Of a stretch of 12,517 nt of DNA, positions 5,961-12,517 are shown piece by piece. The notes beneath the pieces were generated by a model that searched no databases, had not been told where the DNA came from, and worked only from the letters and a program-made list of their open reading frames with translations. Both the position numbers and the translations under genes were made by a program. Origin of the DNA: Candidatus Nitrosopelagicus sp. (GTDB lineage Archaea; Thermoproteota; Nitrososphaeria; Nitrososphaerales; Nitrosopumilaceae); the NCBI GenBank assembly GCA_018691945.1, contig JABHJJ010000099.1, positions 1-12,517 on the forward strand, read 5' to 3'. How positions within the stretch are numbered: the first letter of the stretch is position 1; each line of letters starts with the position of its first letter.

Positions 5961-6524
5961 ATGGAACGATATATGCTACATCTAAAGAACTCATCTGATC
6001 TTAATCGTAAAATGGCAAAAGATATTTTGAGACAATCTAGAATTCTCGCTTCTGGAATGAATCTAATTTTACGTGATTGTAGAGTATCAAAAAAATATAT
6101 AGAATTTGATACAACAATTCCTCAATCTAGTCTTGATGAATTGATAGAAAAATTGTCTTCCATTGGTCCTTTAGATCATGCAAAACATGTTATTGAAGAA
6201 ATTGTTGAAAAAGAAGAAGCAATTTCTGAAGGAATTTCTTATTTTAATAATGAAAGATTTTGGGAATGTCATGAAATTCTTGAGGGTGTTTGGAAAAATT
6301 GTGATGGCAATGAAAAATTTCTAGTTCAAGGTTTAATCTTAGTTGCAGCAGGATTAGTCCACTATCAGAAAGATGAGGATCCAATATGCTTAAGCATTTT
6401 TAATCGTGCATTAGAAAAATTAGAAAATTCTGATGGTCAATATCATAATATTGACATTGATAAAATTAAAAAAACTGTTAGTGAAATGATTAATTCACAA
6501 AACGTATCTAGTTTTCTGATTTAA
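5961..6524 (+). CDS. DUF309 family protein with N-terminal extension (187 aa)
   Basis: The C-terminal half (about 90-180) matches the DUF309 helical domain: FNNERFWECHEILEGVW (95-111), then FLVQGLILVAAGLVHY (120-135), with conserved H104, E105 and E108. The biochemical function of DUF309 is not known to me. The first 85 residues are an additional domain with alternating strands and helices, and no family I recognise. No membrane segment or signal peptide is present. The ATG at 5961 is preceded by AT-rich DNA at TATA distance and lacks a Shine-Dalgarno sequence. The gene is divergent from rps24e, and its last 17 bp overlap the end of the convergent phosphoglycerate mutase gene. Confidence 0.87.
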   Translation: MERYMLHLKNSSDLNRKMAKDILRQSRILASGMNLILRDCRVSKKYIEFDTTIPQSSLDELIEKLSSIGPLDHAKHVIEEIVEKEEAISEGISYFNNERFWECHEILEGVWKNCDGNEKFLVQGLILVAAGLVHYQKDEDPICLSIFNRALEKLENSDGQYHNIDIDKIKKTVSEMINSQNVSSFLI

Positions 6525-7797
6525 TAATCTCTATTGCTTTACTTACTACTTGAGCCCCTTCTAACAATCCTATCTCTCCATTTTTAGCAAATTCTTCGGT
6601 AAATCTCTCTGAACCATCATTTACAATTTTATCTCCTGAAATTAATACTGGAACTGGATCATCACTATGTCCTTTGTTAATACATGGAGTAGAATGATCT
6701 GCTGAAATCATAACAAAAACTTTACTGGTGTCGATATTTTTTAAAAGTGTGCCAAAAAACCTCTCATCAATTTCTTCAATATTCTTCATCTTTCCTATTG
6801 CATCTCCATCATGACCAAATTCATCTGGTCCTTTCAAATGAACATAAATTGCATTTTCTGTTTCCATAGATTTTGCAGCAACTGTTGCTTTTTCTTCATA
6901 GTCAGTTAATCCACCTGCATTATATGCTCTCATTTCAAGAACATTTGATATGCCAATCTCAACTGGCATATCTACAATACATGAAAAATTCATAGAATAT
7001 TTCTTATTTATTGTTTCAACCTTTGGATATTTGTTTCCTGCATCTCGTAATAAAATACTGTTAAGTAATTTTTTTCCTTGAGATTTTCTCTTTTTGTTTA
7101 TCACGCTTTCTTTTAGAATCTTCAATGATTTCTCTGTAAATTCATTAACTAAATCTGCAGATAGTTTTGCCACATCTGTATCCTCCAACGGCAAACAGCG
7201 TTCAATTTTTAAAAAATCTCCTACTGCTTTAGCTACCCCCATTCCATCTACTCTGGAATAAGCTGGATCTGTATTTGTTATATTTGGAGATAATGGATGC
7301 TCATCCCTTATTCTGACAATGACTCTATGACCGATGGTTGGTACAACAACTACTGATGCAAGTGGGTTTGAAAATTTTAATTTCTGCTCAATTTCTTCAG
7401 ATACTGCTTTAGCATCTTCTCTTTCTATATGTCGTCCAGCTCTTCTGTCTATAATGACATTTTTTTCATCTAATGTTGAAAAGTTTCCACGTAATGCTAG
7501 ATCTCCATCTTTGAAATCTAATCCCGTTCCTATAGCTTCAATCACTCCTCTACCTGCATAATCTGTATGGTGAAATTTGTATCCTAGCATATTGAAAACT
7601 GCAATATCTGATTCAGGTGCAATCCCTTTACCTACTGAAATCACTTCTCCCATTTTGCCATTTTTTGCTAATTTATCCATGTTTGGTGTTTTTGCTGCTT
7701 GTAACGGAGTTTTATTTTCTATATCTGGATGTGGTAAATCCCCTACTCCGTCTAGTAAGACATAGACTATTCTGATCTGAGAGTTATCAGTCAACAT
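6508..7797 (-). CDS. apgM: 2,3-bisphosphoglycerate-independent phosphoglycerate mutase, archaeal type
   Basis: This enzyme interconverts 3- and 2-phosphoglycerate in central carbon metabolism, here presumably in the gluconeogenic direction of an autotroph. It belongs to the alkaline phosphatase superfamily. Visible metal and catalytic elements: LLDGVGD (14-20) with D16; APESDIAVFNMLGY (60-73) with the expected phosphoserine S63; KGPDEFGHDGD (322-332) with D325 and H329; SADHS (365-369) with D367 and H368; and GHSDDPVP (376-383) with H377. Length 429 aa is typical of archaeal ApgM. ATG 7797 is supported by the TATA-like ATTTAAAAT about 24 bp upstream. It is transcribed divergently from the GalT-like gene and overlaps the convergent DUF309 gene by 17 bp. 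Confidence 0.95.
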   Translation of the reverse strand: MLTDNSQIRIVYVLLDGVGDLPHPDIENKTPLQAAKTPNMDKLAKNGKMGEVISVGKGIAPESDIAVFNMLGYKFHHTDYAGRGVIEAIGTGLDFKDGDLALRGNFSTLDEKNVIIDRRAGRHIEREDAKAVSEEIEQKLKFSNPLASVVVVPTIGHRVIVRIRDEHPLSPNITNTDPAYSRVDGMGVAKAVGDFLKIERCLPLEDTDVAKLSADLVNEFTEKSLKILKESVINKKRKSQGKKLLNSILLRDAGNKYPKVETINKKYSMNFSCIVDMPVEIGISNVLEMRAYNAGGLTDYEEKATVAAKSMETENAIYVHLKGPDEFGHDGDAIGKMKNIEEIDERFFGTLLKNIDTSKVFVMISADHSTPCINKGHSDDPVPVLISGDKIVNDGSERFTEEFAKNGEIGLLEGAQVVSKAIEIIKSEN

Positions 7798-7816
7798 TTC
7801 TCAAAAAGGATTGTTC

Positions 7817-7825
7817 ATTTTAAAT
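7817..7825 (-). promoter_or_regulatory. TATA box of apgM
   Basis: ATTTAAAAT on the minus strand is centred about 24 bp upstream of the apgM ATG, suggesting leaderless transcription. The 97-bp divergent gap also holds CTTTTTAAT (7865-7873), about 26 bp before the GTG start of the opposite gene. Confidence 0.5.
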
Positions 7826-7894
7826 CTTCAAGATCTAGACTTTTTTGTATGGATCGTTTCAACACTTTTTAATGATTTTTTTTGTCAGTATTGA

Positions 7895-8911
7895 GTGGGT
7901 AATTTAAGAAAGGATCATGTATCTGAAAGATTTGTCATTGTGAATCCTCCAAAAATAAAATATCCTAAAACAAAGAAAAATCCATTTAAATCTGGAAATG
8001 AATCCTTGACAAATCCCTCTGTACTATCATTGGTTCTAAAAGATGGGATGTTGCAAAGATTGCAAGATGATGAAGGTGATTCTGTTAAAAACTGGGTTGT
8101 CCGAGTTGTACCTGCGATTAATCCTGCAGTAGATATTGAAACTGAGAATTCATATTCTGATCATCCTTTATACAGCGAACCTGCATATGGGTATCATTAT
8201 AACGTAATTGCCTCTCCTAATGAAAAAGAAACACTTGCAACAATTAGTGTTGAACAGTGGGGTTATGTTTTATCTGTAATTCAAGATAGGCTTCGATGGC
8301 TTTATACTCAAAAAGGTGTTGCATATGTTGCAATTTATGCTGACAGCGGTAAAAATTCTGGAAGTAAAGTTAATCATCCGCACTTGCACATGATGTCTTT
8401 CGCAACAATTCCTCCAAAAATTGACGAAGAAGCTAATTCCTCTCATAGAATCTTAAATGAAAAAGGTGTATATCCAATGAGTCAACTCGTAAGTTCTGAA
8501 TTGGGTGGGCCACGTCAAATTCTCCAAACTGAAGGATTCATTGCACTATCTCCTTGGGCTCCATCACATCCATATGAATTTTGGATATGTCCAAAAAAAC
8601 ATGCAACTAGTTTCTCAAAAATTTCTCAAAAAGAAATTAATGATCTCGCTTTAATTCTCAGAGCAACTCTTGGTGGACTATCTAATTCTGTCAAAGATGT
8701 TTCTTTCAATATTGCATTTCACCTTTCCCCTGAAAAGAAAAATAGTAAACAAATTCATTGGCATGTGGAAGTATATCCACAAACTGCTTCTTGGTCTGGC
8801 TTAGAACTTGGATTTGGAATTTTTCTAAATGAATTAACTCCTGAAAAAGCTGCAGCAGAATTGGGGTCTGCATGTAGAAAAGAACTTTCTGCATTAGTGG
8901 GAATTATCTAA
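7895..8911 (+). CDS. GalT-like nucleotidyltransferase/phosphorylase, HIT superfamily (338 aa)
   Basis: The protein has the two-half architecture of galactose-1-phosphate uridylyltransferase relatives. NWVVRVVPAINPAV (66-79) matches the GalT N-terminal strand. The active-site motif is NHPHLHMMS (160-168), where H163 is the expected nucleotidylated histidine. The second half ends with IHWHVEVYPQ (287-296), the GalT C-terminal HxH strand. Typical GalT and Ap4A-phosphorylase enzymes have HPHxQ; here the last residue is H, as in HIT hydrolases. The GalT zinc cysteines are absent. A nucleoside-monophosphate transferase, phosphorylase or hydrolase is inferred; galactose as substrate is unsupported. 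The start is GTG 7895, at the right distance from a TATA-like element. The membrane protein gene follows 42 bp downstream. Confidence 0.82.
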   Translation: MGNLRKDHVSERFVIVNPPKIKYPKTKKNPFKSGNESLTNPSVLSLVLKDGMLQRLQDDEGDSVKNWVVRVVPAINPAVDIETENSYSDHPLYSEPAYGYHYNVIASPNEKETLATISVEQWGYVLSVIQDRLRWLYTQKGVAYVAIYADSGKNSGSKVNHPHLHMMSFATIPPKIDEEANSSHRILNEKGVYPMSQLVSSELGGPRQILQTEGFIALSPWAPSHPYEFWICPKKHATSFSKISQKEINDLALILRATLGGLSNSVKDVSFNIAFHLSPEKKNSKQIHWHVEVYPQTASWSGLELGFGIFLNELTPEKAAAELGSACRKELSALVGII

Positions 8912-8922
8912 GGTAAAGTTAT

Positions 8923-8931
8923 AGTTTATTA
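8923..8931 (+). promoter_or_regulatory. TATA-like box of the membrane protein gene
   Basis: AGTTTATTA is centred about 27 bp upstream of ATG 8954, matching the leaderless spacing seen at other genes here. It is followed by an A8 run and no Shine-Dalgarno sequence. Confidence 0.4.
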
Positions 8932-8953
8932 CATCAAAAAAAAATTTCTAATT

Positions 8954-9406
8954 ATGGCATTAGAAAAGTATATGGCTATTGCAGGTTTGGCTTTATCCAT
9001 ATTCTTTGTTGCAGAAATTATCACTCTATTTAATTTCATGATTAATCCTGCAGATAATGATTCATTTGGTTTTGAAGCAGCGCCAAAACTATTCCAATTC
9101 ATTTCTCTTAGTATAGCACCGGCAACAATAATGATGGGGGTTTCATTTCATTTATCAAAGCGTTACGGCTCTAGATTTAATGGTATGCTGATTATTCTTA
9201 GTGGAATAATTGTTTTAATTGGAATGATTTATGCATATGCTATGATCGATGATCTAAAACCTAGTCTTGTAGATTCTTCTGTTGAGATGGTACCTATAAT
9301 TTTCATGTGCGTTTCAATTCCTATTATTATAATTGGTGTTAGACTATTGAAAACTCGACCTCGAAAACCAAAAAAGAACTATCTTGAAGATGGTTACTCT
9401 TTCTAA
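8954..9406 (+). CDS. Small integral membrane protein, four helices (150 aa)
   Basis: I do not recognise a family. Four hydrophobic segments are visible, roughly residues 6-29, 47-66, 77-97 and 112-131, separated by short loops. The loop between helices 2 and 3 is basic (HLSKRYGSR, 66-74), and the tail after helix 4 is strongly basic (LLKTRPRKPKKN, 131-142), so by the positive-inside rule both N- and C-termini and the central loop face the cytoplasm. No catalytic or ligand motif is evident. It follows the GalT-like gene by 42 bp but has its own TATA-like element. Its stop codon shares four bases with that of the convergent ATPase gene. Confidence 0.82.
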   Translation: MALEKYMAIAGLALSIFFVAEIITLFNFMINPADNDSFGFEAAPKLFQFISLSIAPATIMMGVSFHLSKRYGSRFNGMLIILSGIIVLIGMIYAYAMIDDLKPSLVDSSVEMVPIIFMCVSIPIIIIGVRLLKTRPRKPKKNYLEDGYSF

Positions 9407-11487
9407 ACACTCATCTTTTTCTTATCTGAATTTTGACTCGACATTAAATTTTGTTGCTGTCTAATTCTTTCAGCGATTAGTCTGTAAAGTGATCTAAACT
9501 TATCTTTTGTCTTATCTGAGAGAAAATCTGCCTCTTCTATAGCAATTTTTTCACAAATATATCGTGCTACTTCTTCACTATCGAATTCTTCCCAGCCATT
9601 CTCTCTATGTTCTTCCCATATTGAATGAAGGCTTTCAATAATTCCACTTTTATTTCTAGATTGGATGTCTTGTTCTGTTAAATTGACATATCCCTCTTTT
9701 CTTAATTTAATTGCATAAGTCTGATTTACTGCGTAAAGATAATCTTCTATAACCATATAATCTTCTATTGATTGTAGAGATTTTGCTTTTTCTTCAAAGA
9801 AAATTGTCTGTGTTTTTGAAAACTCATTTGCAATTAATTGGGCAGAAATTTCTTTAGATTCATCTGTATTATCAAGTAAAACAAAAGTATTGTAACCATG
9901 ATTTCTATAAAAAATTGATAGTGGTAAAACTGAATTTTTGTTATATGCTGCTACTATGTTAAGAGGATTCATCGAAATATTTGGGTCTTGTAAGAATTTA
10001 TCAAATGCGTTAAGATACATTGTATCTGAAATAGTCTCTACAACAATCACTGGTCTGGAATTATATCCTATTTGTCTATCTAGGATTGATTCTACTAAGC
10101 CTCTTGATAAACCATAAAGAATTGGTGTCAATGTTAAATCATCGGCATTCCAGTAATCATAATAAATTCTACTCAAATGTTTTTTCTTATCTAATTCAAC
10201 TACCAATAGATTGCCTGGTGCGTAATCAAAAATCATGTAAGGTGAATGTGTAGCGTATAACACCTGGTTTGAACCTGCTAAACTTTTCAATAAATCTGAA
10301 ATACCACGTTGTTGTGTTGGGTGTAAGTTTCTTGCAGGTTCATCTAAAAGCAAAATCGCCTCTTTTAATTCAGCTTTTTGAGTCTCTGCAGCAAAGTTTA
10401 CGATAAATGAAAATGTCCATTTGAATCCTTCAGCTCGTCTATTAAGTAATCCTGTATTTGTAACGGTTCCATCTTTATGCACATCTGATATTACTACACT
10501 TATTACATTATTTGGATTCAACCTTAATTCCACGTGGATTGGATCACCTTTCCAAGCAGGATTTAGTTTTTCAGTGAGTCTCTTACTACATGTATTTAGT
10601 AATTTAATTAGTTGTGATGGACTATTTTTTGCCTCTTCTAATTCATCTACATCTAATTCTGCAAGATAAAATAAGTTATCTACCGTTTCTGCCTTGTCAA
10701 ATTCTTCTTCTCTAAATTCTATACTTGGACCAGTTTTATCTCTGTTGTATTCATTCAAGTTTACATTTCCTATAATTTTTTTATAATCCGAAAAATACAC
10801 GAATCTTGGATGCAAATTAGAATCTATGAAATTCTCTAATGCCATTTTCTCTGTGGTTCCAACAAGTAAACTCTGAAAATTAGAATCATTTTCTTCTGAA
10901 ATATTATTCCATTCTTCTATGACTTGTGGCTCATCTGCTGCTAATACTTGTAAATTATTACCAAATTCTGCCATTTCATTTCTAAACATTTCTTCAGTTT
11001 CTGGTGCTTGACCTTGAAAAAATTCCGTATCCAGTTTAATCTGTACATGATTTGGAATTGTATCTAAAAATAAAAGAAATTTTTCTCTAAAATTCTCCCA
11101 TGAGTTCAATCCGCTATTTTCAGCTTCACTAATTTCTACATCTCCAAAATCATACTGTGGAATTGGATTTTTGTTAGTTCTGAAAATCTTAATTTTTCTT
11201 ATCTCTGGAATTGATGGAAATGTTTCTTTGATGAGTTTAATTTCTTCAAAGTTGAGTTCAAACTCTCCTTCTGCTAGTCTAACCTCTTCTTTCAAATCAT
11301 CAATCATTTCATCGCATAAATCTAGCTCGGAGACTTGTTGATCTTTGTTAAGCAGGGTCAATGCCTGTAAAATAGTAGTTTTACCACTTTCGTTTCGTCC
11401 AACAAATGCTGCAAGATCCCCGACTCTGATTTCACCAGAATCATGAATACAACGGTAAGCACGAGCTCTAAACTTTCTTAATCGCAC
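9403..11487 (-). CDS. OLD-family-like ABC ATPase with degenerate Toprim region (694 aa)
   Basis: The N-terminal and central parts form a split ABC/SMC-type ATPase: Walker A GRNESGKTT (30-38), a long helical insertion (about 60-300), a signature-like RRAEGFKWTFSF (350-361), Walker B ILLLDEP (378-384) with NLHP after it, and the switch histidine in ATHSPYM (412-418). This order is characteristic of OLD-type ATPases. The C-terminal region resembles a Toprim nuclease: VVETISD (482-488) would supply the glutamate and LLDNTD (537-542) the acidic pair. The usual VEG and DxD spacing is altered, so nuclease activity is doubtful. OLD proteins act in phage defence or DNA repair; here no partner helicase is seen. 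The start is GTG 11487, about 25 bp after a GTTAAATC element on the minus strand. A 38-aa gene lies 42 bp upstream on the same strand. Confidence 0.85.
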   Translation of the reverse strand: MRLRKFRARAYRCIHDSGEIRVGDLAAFVGRNESGKTTILQALTLLNKDQQVSELDLCDEMIDDLKEEVRLAEGEFELNFEEIKLIKETFPSIPEIRKIKIFRTNKNPIPQYDFGDVEISEAENSGLNSWENFREKFLLFLDTIPNHVQIKLDTEFFQGQAPETEEMFRNEMAEFGNNLQVLAADEPQVIEEWNNISEENDSNFQSLLVGTTEKMALENFIDSNLHPRFVYFSDYKKIIGNVNLNEYNRDKTGPSIEFREEEFDKAETVDNLFYLAELDVDELEEAKNSPSQLIKLLNTCSKRLTEKLNPAWKGDPIHVELRLNPNNVISVVISDVHKDGTVTNTGLLNRRAEGFKWTFSFIVNFAAETQKAELKEAILLLDEPARNLHPTQQRGISDLLKSLAGSNQVLYATHSPYMIFDYAPGNLLVVELDKKKHLSRIYYDYWNADDLTLTPILYGLSRGLVESILDRQIGYNSRPVIVVETISDTMYLNAFDKFLQDPNISMNPLNIVAAYNKNSVLPLSIFYRNHGYNTFVLLDNTDESKEISAQLIANEFSKTQTIFFEEKAKSLQSIEDYMVIEDYLYAVNQTYAIKLRKEGYVNLTEQDIQSRNKSGIIESLHSIWEEHRENGWEEFDSEEVARYICEKIAIEEADFLSDKTKDKFRSLYRLIAERIRQQQNLMSSQNSDKKKMSV

Positions 11488-11529
11488 AAAAAAATTATTT
11501 CTCTCTAGGATTTAACTCGGATGACCAAA

Positions 11530-11646
11530 TTATCTTAGACGTTTTGACGAATCCTTTTTGTCCACTTTTTTCTTTATTTCATCTTTTACGCTAAAGTCAG
11601 GAATGTTGACTTTACATTGTCCATCTTTACACACCTTTTTTATCAT
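11530..11646 (-). CDS. Small basic protein with CKDGQC motif (38 aa)
   Basis: This short frame reads MIKKVCKDGQCKVNIPDF for its first 18 residues, followed by a charged lysine-rich end that finishes KKDSSKRLR. Two cysteines (C6, C11) are five residues apart, so metal or disulphide binding by a dimer is conceivable. Support for a real gene: a strong TATA-like TTTATTTTA on the minus strand is centred 25 bp before the ATG, exactly the leaderless spacing of the neighbouring genes, and the composition is protein-like rather than random. An out-of-frame ATG seven bases upstream leads only to eight codons. It sits 42 bp upstream of the OLD-like ATPase on the same strand and could share its transcript. 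I do not recognise a family; a chance open frame remains possible. Confidence 0.55.
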   Translation of the reverse strand: MIKKVCKDGQCKVNIPDFSVKDEIKKKVDKKDSSKRLR

Positions 11647-11666
11647 GATTCATGAAAATTCCTTCC

Positions 11667-11675
11667 TAAAATAAA
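11667..11675 (-). promoter_or_regulatory. TATA box of the 38-aa gene
   Basis: TTTATTTTA on the minus strand is centred 25 bp upstream of ATG 11646. With AT-rich but less regular flanks, it is one of the clearer TATA elements of the window and may also drive the ATPase downstream. Confidence 0.5.
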
Positions 11676-11703
11676 CATAATAACTCTCAAAAAATATGAC
11701 AAA

Positions 11704-11712
11704 TTTGATATA
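11704..11712 (+). promoter_or_regulatory. TATA box of the exported protein gene
   Basis: TTTGATATA is centred about 29 bp before the TTG start at 11737, supporting that start despite the rare codon and lack of any Shine-Dalgarno sequence. Confidence 0.45.
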
Positions 11713-11736
11713 CGTGAGAATTAAAGTTGAAACGTC

Positions 11737-12210
11737 TTGGTTAAAGCTTCTGCCTTTGTAATTTACATACTTCCTATAGTACTCTCTATATCACTAGGTA
11801 CTGCGGTAATGGCTGAAACATTAGGCAATTCAGATCGAGAATTAAATTTCTTGCAATTTGGAGGTGAAGGATATTCTACAAGTGCTAAAAATGAAATAAG
11901 TCTTATTGGTTACACAACTGAAATTACACAAAACTCCAATCTTGAATTTAGTATAAACTTCTCAAACTCCGATTTTAACTGTGGTGATCTCTATATTACA
12001 ATTTATGATGCTTCTACGTCTGAAAAACAGGTTCTAACTCAGAGTGGTTATTTGAAACAATGTTTTATTCAAAATAATAATATCTTACCCGTAGGTGAAA
12101 ATTACTCTGAATTGATCTCTAAACCTGGAACTTACGAAATATATGTTGAAATTTATGATCAAAAATACTCAAAAAGTATCAGTATGACTGAAACTTTACG
12201 TGTAAAATAG
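11737..12210 (+). CDS. Exported beta-rich protein of unknown function (157 aa)
   Basis: The N-terminus is a signal peptide: K3, a hydrophobic core (about 5-22), then the small-residue site AVMA (23-26) before ETLGNS, so the mature protein would begin near E27. The mature part is rich in alternating hydrophobic strands, ending with KPGTYEIYVEIYD (129-141), typical of Ig-like beta-sandwich domains. C82 and C109 are its only cysteines and could form a disulphide outside the cell. TTG 11737 is chosen because a stop codon lies in frame at 11728-11730, and the next ATG (codon 25) would delete the signal peptide. A TATA element is well placed. A repeat-tailed gene follows after 18 bp and is probably co-transcribed. 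Confidence 0.75.
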   Translation: MVKASAFVIYILPIVLSISLGTAVMAETLGNSDRELNFLQFGGEGYSTSAKNEISLIGYTTEITQNSNLEFSINFSNSDFNCGDLYITIYDASTSEKQVLTQSGYLKQCFIQNNNILPVGENYSELISKPGTYEIYVEIYDQKYSKSISMTETLRVK

Positions 12211-12214
12211 ATAA

Positions 12215-12219
12215 TAGGT
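12215..12219 (+). promoter_or_regulatory. Shine-Dalgarno sequence of the repeat protein gene
   Basis: AGGTG, within AGGTGA, lies nine bases before ATG 12229 and matches the archaeal 16S rRNA 3' end complement (GGAGGTGA). It supports translation of this gene as second in an operon, in contrast to the leaderless first genes around it. Confidence 0.6.
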
Positions 12220-12228
12220 GAAAATTAA

Positions 12229-12517
12229 ATGAAAAAAAAAGAAATTGATCCAGAAACAGCAAATGAAATCAAAAAAGAATTAGCAGAATTACGAGCTCAA
12301 TTAGAAAGTCAAAAGAAATTAAAAAAGAAAGCAGCTAAACCAAAAGCGGAAAAACCAAAAAAGAAAGCAGCTAAACCAAAAGAGGAAAAACCAAAAAAGA
12401 AAGCAGCTAAACCAAAAGCGGAAAAACCAAAAAAGAAAGCAGCTAAACCAAAAGTGGAAAAACCAAAAAAGAAAGCAGCTAAACCAAAAGTGGAAAAACC
12501 AAAAAAGAAAACAAAAG
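12229..12517 (+). CDS. Lys/Ala/Pro repeat protein, partial (cut by window end)
   Basis: The frame opens with ATG after a good Shine-Dalgarno sequence and stays open to the window edge (96 complete codons). Residues 5-31 form a charged helix with heptad-like leucines (IKKELAELRAQLES). From residue 32 come five tandem copies of KKKAAKPKxEKP, where x is A, E, A, V, V, then KKKTK at the edge. Such Lys-Ala-Pro tails resemble the C-terminal tails of histone H1 and bacterial H1-like proteins, which bind DNA or RNA electrostatically; that role is inferred only. It has no signal peptide although its upstream neighbour, 18 bp away, is exported. The true length and any C-terminal domain lie outside the window. 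Confidence 0.8.
   Translation, partial: MKKKEIDPETANEIKKELAELRAQLESQKKLKKKAAKPKAEKPKKKAAKPKEEKPKKKAAKPKAEKPKKKAAKPKVEKPKKKAAKPKVEKPKKKTK
12322..12501. repeat. 36-bp tandem repeat, five copies
   Basis: Five head-to-tail 36-bp units encode the KKKAAKPKxEKP tail. The units differ only at the middle base of one codon (GCG, GAG, GCG, GTG, GTG), so they are 97% or more identical, including synonymous positions. This indicates recent expansion and likely length polymorphism. A sixth, diverging copy may begin at 12502. Confidence 0.97.

Noticed and set aside
7577..7765. Plus-strand open frames within apgM (also 7334-7561)
   Set aside because: They are antisense to a complete enzyme gene with all active-site motifs and have no promoter or motif of their own.
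10421..10669. Plus-strand open frame opposite the OLD-like ATPase
   Set aside because: Antisense shadow of the ATPase gene with Ser/Leu-rich sequence and no start signals.
9403..11646. Complete defence island or toxin-antitoxin pair
   Set aside because: Only the OLD-like ATPase and a 38-residue gene are present; no helicase, methylase, recombinase or recognisable toxin or antitoxin accompanies them, and flanking genes look ordinary.
11630..11653. ATG at 11653 on the minus strand as an alternative small gene
   Set aside because: It reads only eight codons before a stop; the ATG at 11646 in another frame gives the 38-residue protein.
12322..12501. Possible CRISPR or iteron/origin repeats
   Set aside because: 36-bp units adjoin without spacers, keep one reading frame after a Shine-Dalgarno and ATG, and vary only in one codon; a coding repeat explains them.

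Overview
The window looks like chromosomal DNA of an ammonia-oxidising-type thaumarchaeon (Nitrosopumilus/Nitrosarchaeum-like). This is an inference from content. The DNA is very AT-rich. It encodes archaeal/eukaryotic-type information proteins (aIF5A, SRP54, Pus10, S24e, S27ae), an archaeal phosphoglycerate mutase and an intron-containing tRNA-Tyr with the archaeal C1-G72 pair. Many genes begin about 25 bp after a TATA-like box with little or no 5' leader.

Layout. 17-139 (-): tRNA-Tyr(GUA) with a 46-nt intron. 229-840 (+): unrecognised protein. 876-2063 (+): aIF5A, then a box C/D guide RNA in the short gap (not an annotated-ORF feature), then a Dph6-type diphthamide synthase. 2056-3381 (+): SRP54, overlapping the Dph6 end. 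3421-4563 (+): Pus10. 4603-5307 (+): HExxH protein. 5304-5881 (-): S24e and S27ae as a two-gene ribosomal operon. 5961-6524 (+): DUF309 protein. 6508-7797 (-): phosphoglycerate mutase. 7895-8911 (+): GalT/HIT-superfamily protein. 8954-9406 (+): four-helix membrane protein. 9403-11487 (-): large OLD-like ATPase with a degenerate Toprim region. 11530-11646 (-): a 38-residue protein with two cysteines. 11737-12210 (+): secreted or membrane-anchored protein. 12229 to the right edge (+): Lys/Ala/Pro repeat protein, cut by the window.

The first half is a translation and protein-targeting neighbourhood: the hypusine-bearing factor aIF5A, the last enzyme of diphthamide synthesis on aEF2, the SRP GTPase, a tRNA pseudouridine synthase, two small-subunit ribosomal proteins and a guide RNA. 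The guide RNA has AUGAUGA and UGAUGA boxes at normal spacing and a 6-bp closing stem. One of its guides is complementary to a CAU anticodon loop so that C34 would be the methylated base, which predicts wobble-base methylation of a tRNA-Met.

The second half is mixed metabolic and accessory. The OLD-like ATPase with its small upstream gene, and the repeat-tailed basic protein at the right edge, are the least conventional parts. I do not see a complete new defence or mobile system. The strongest unlisted signal is the guide RNA.
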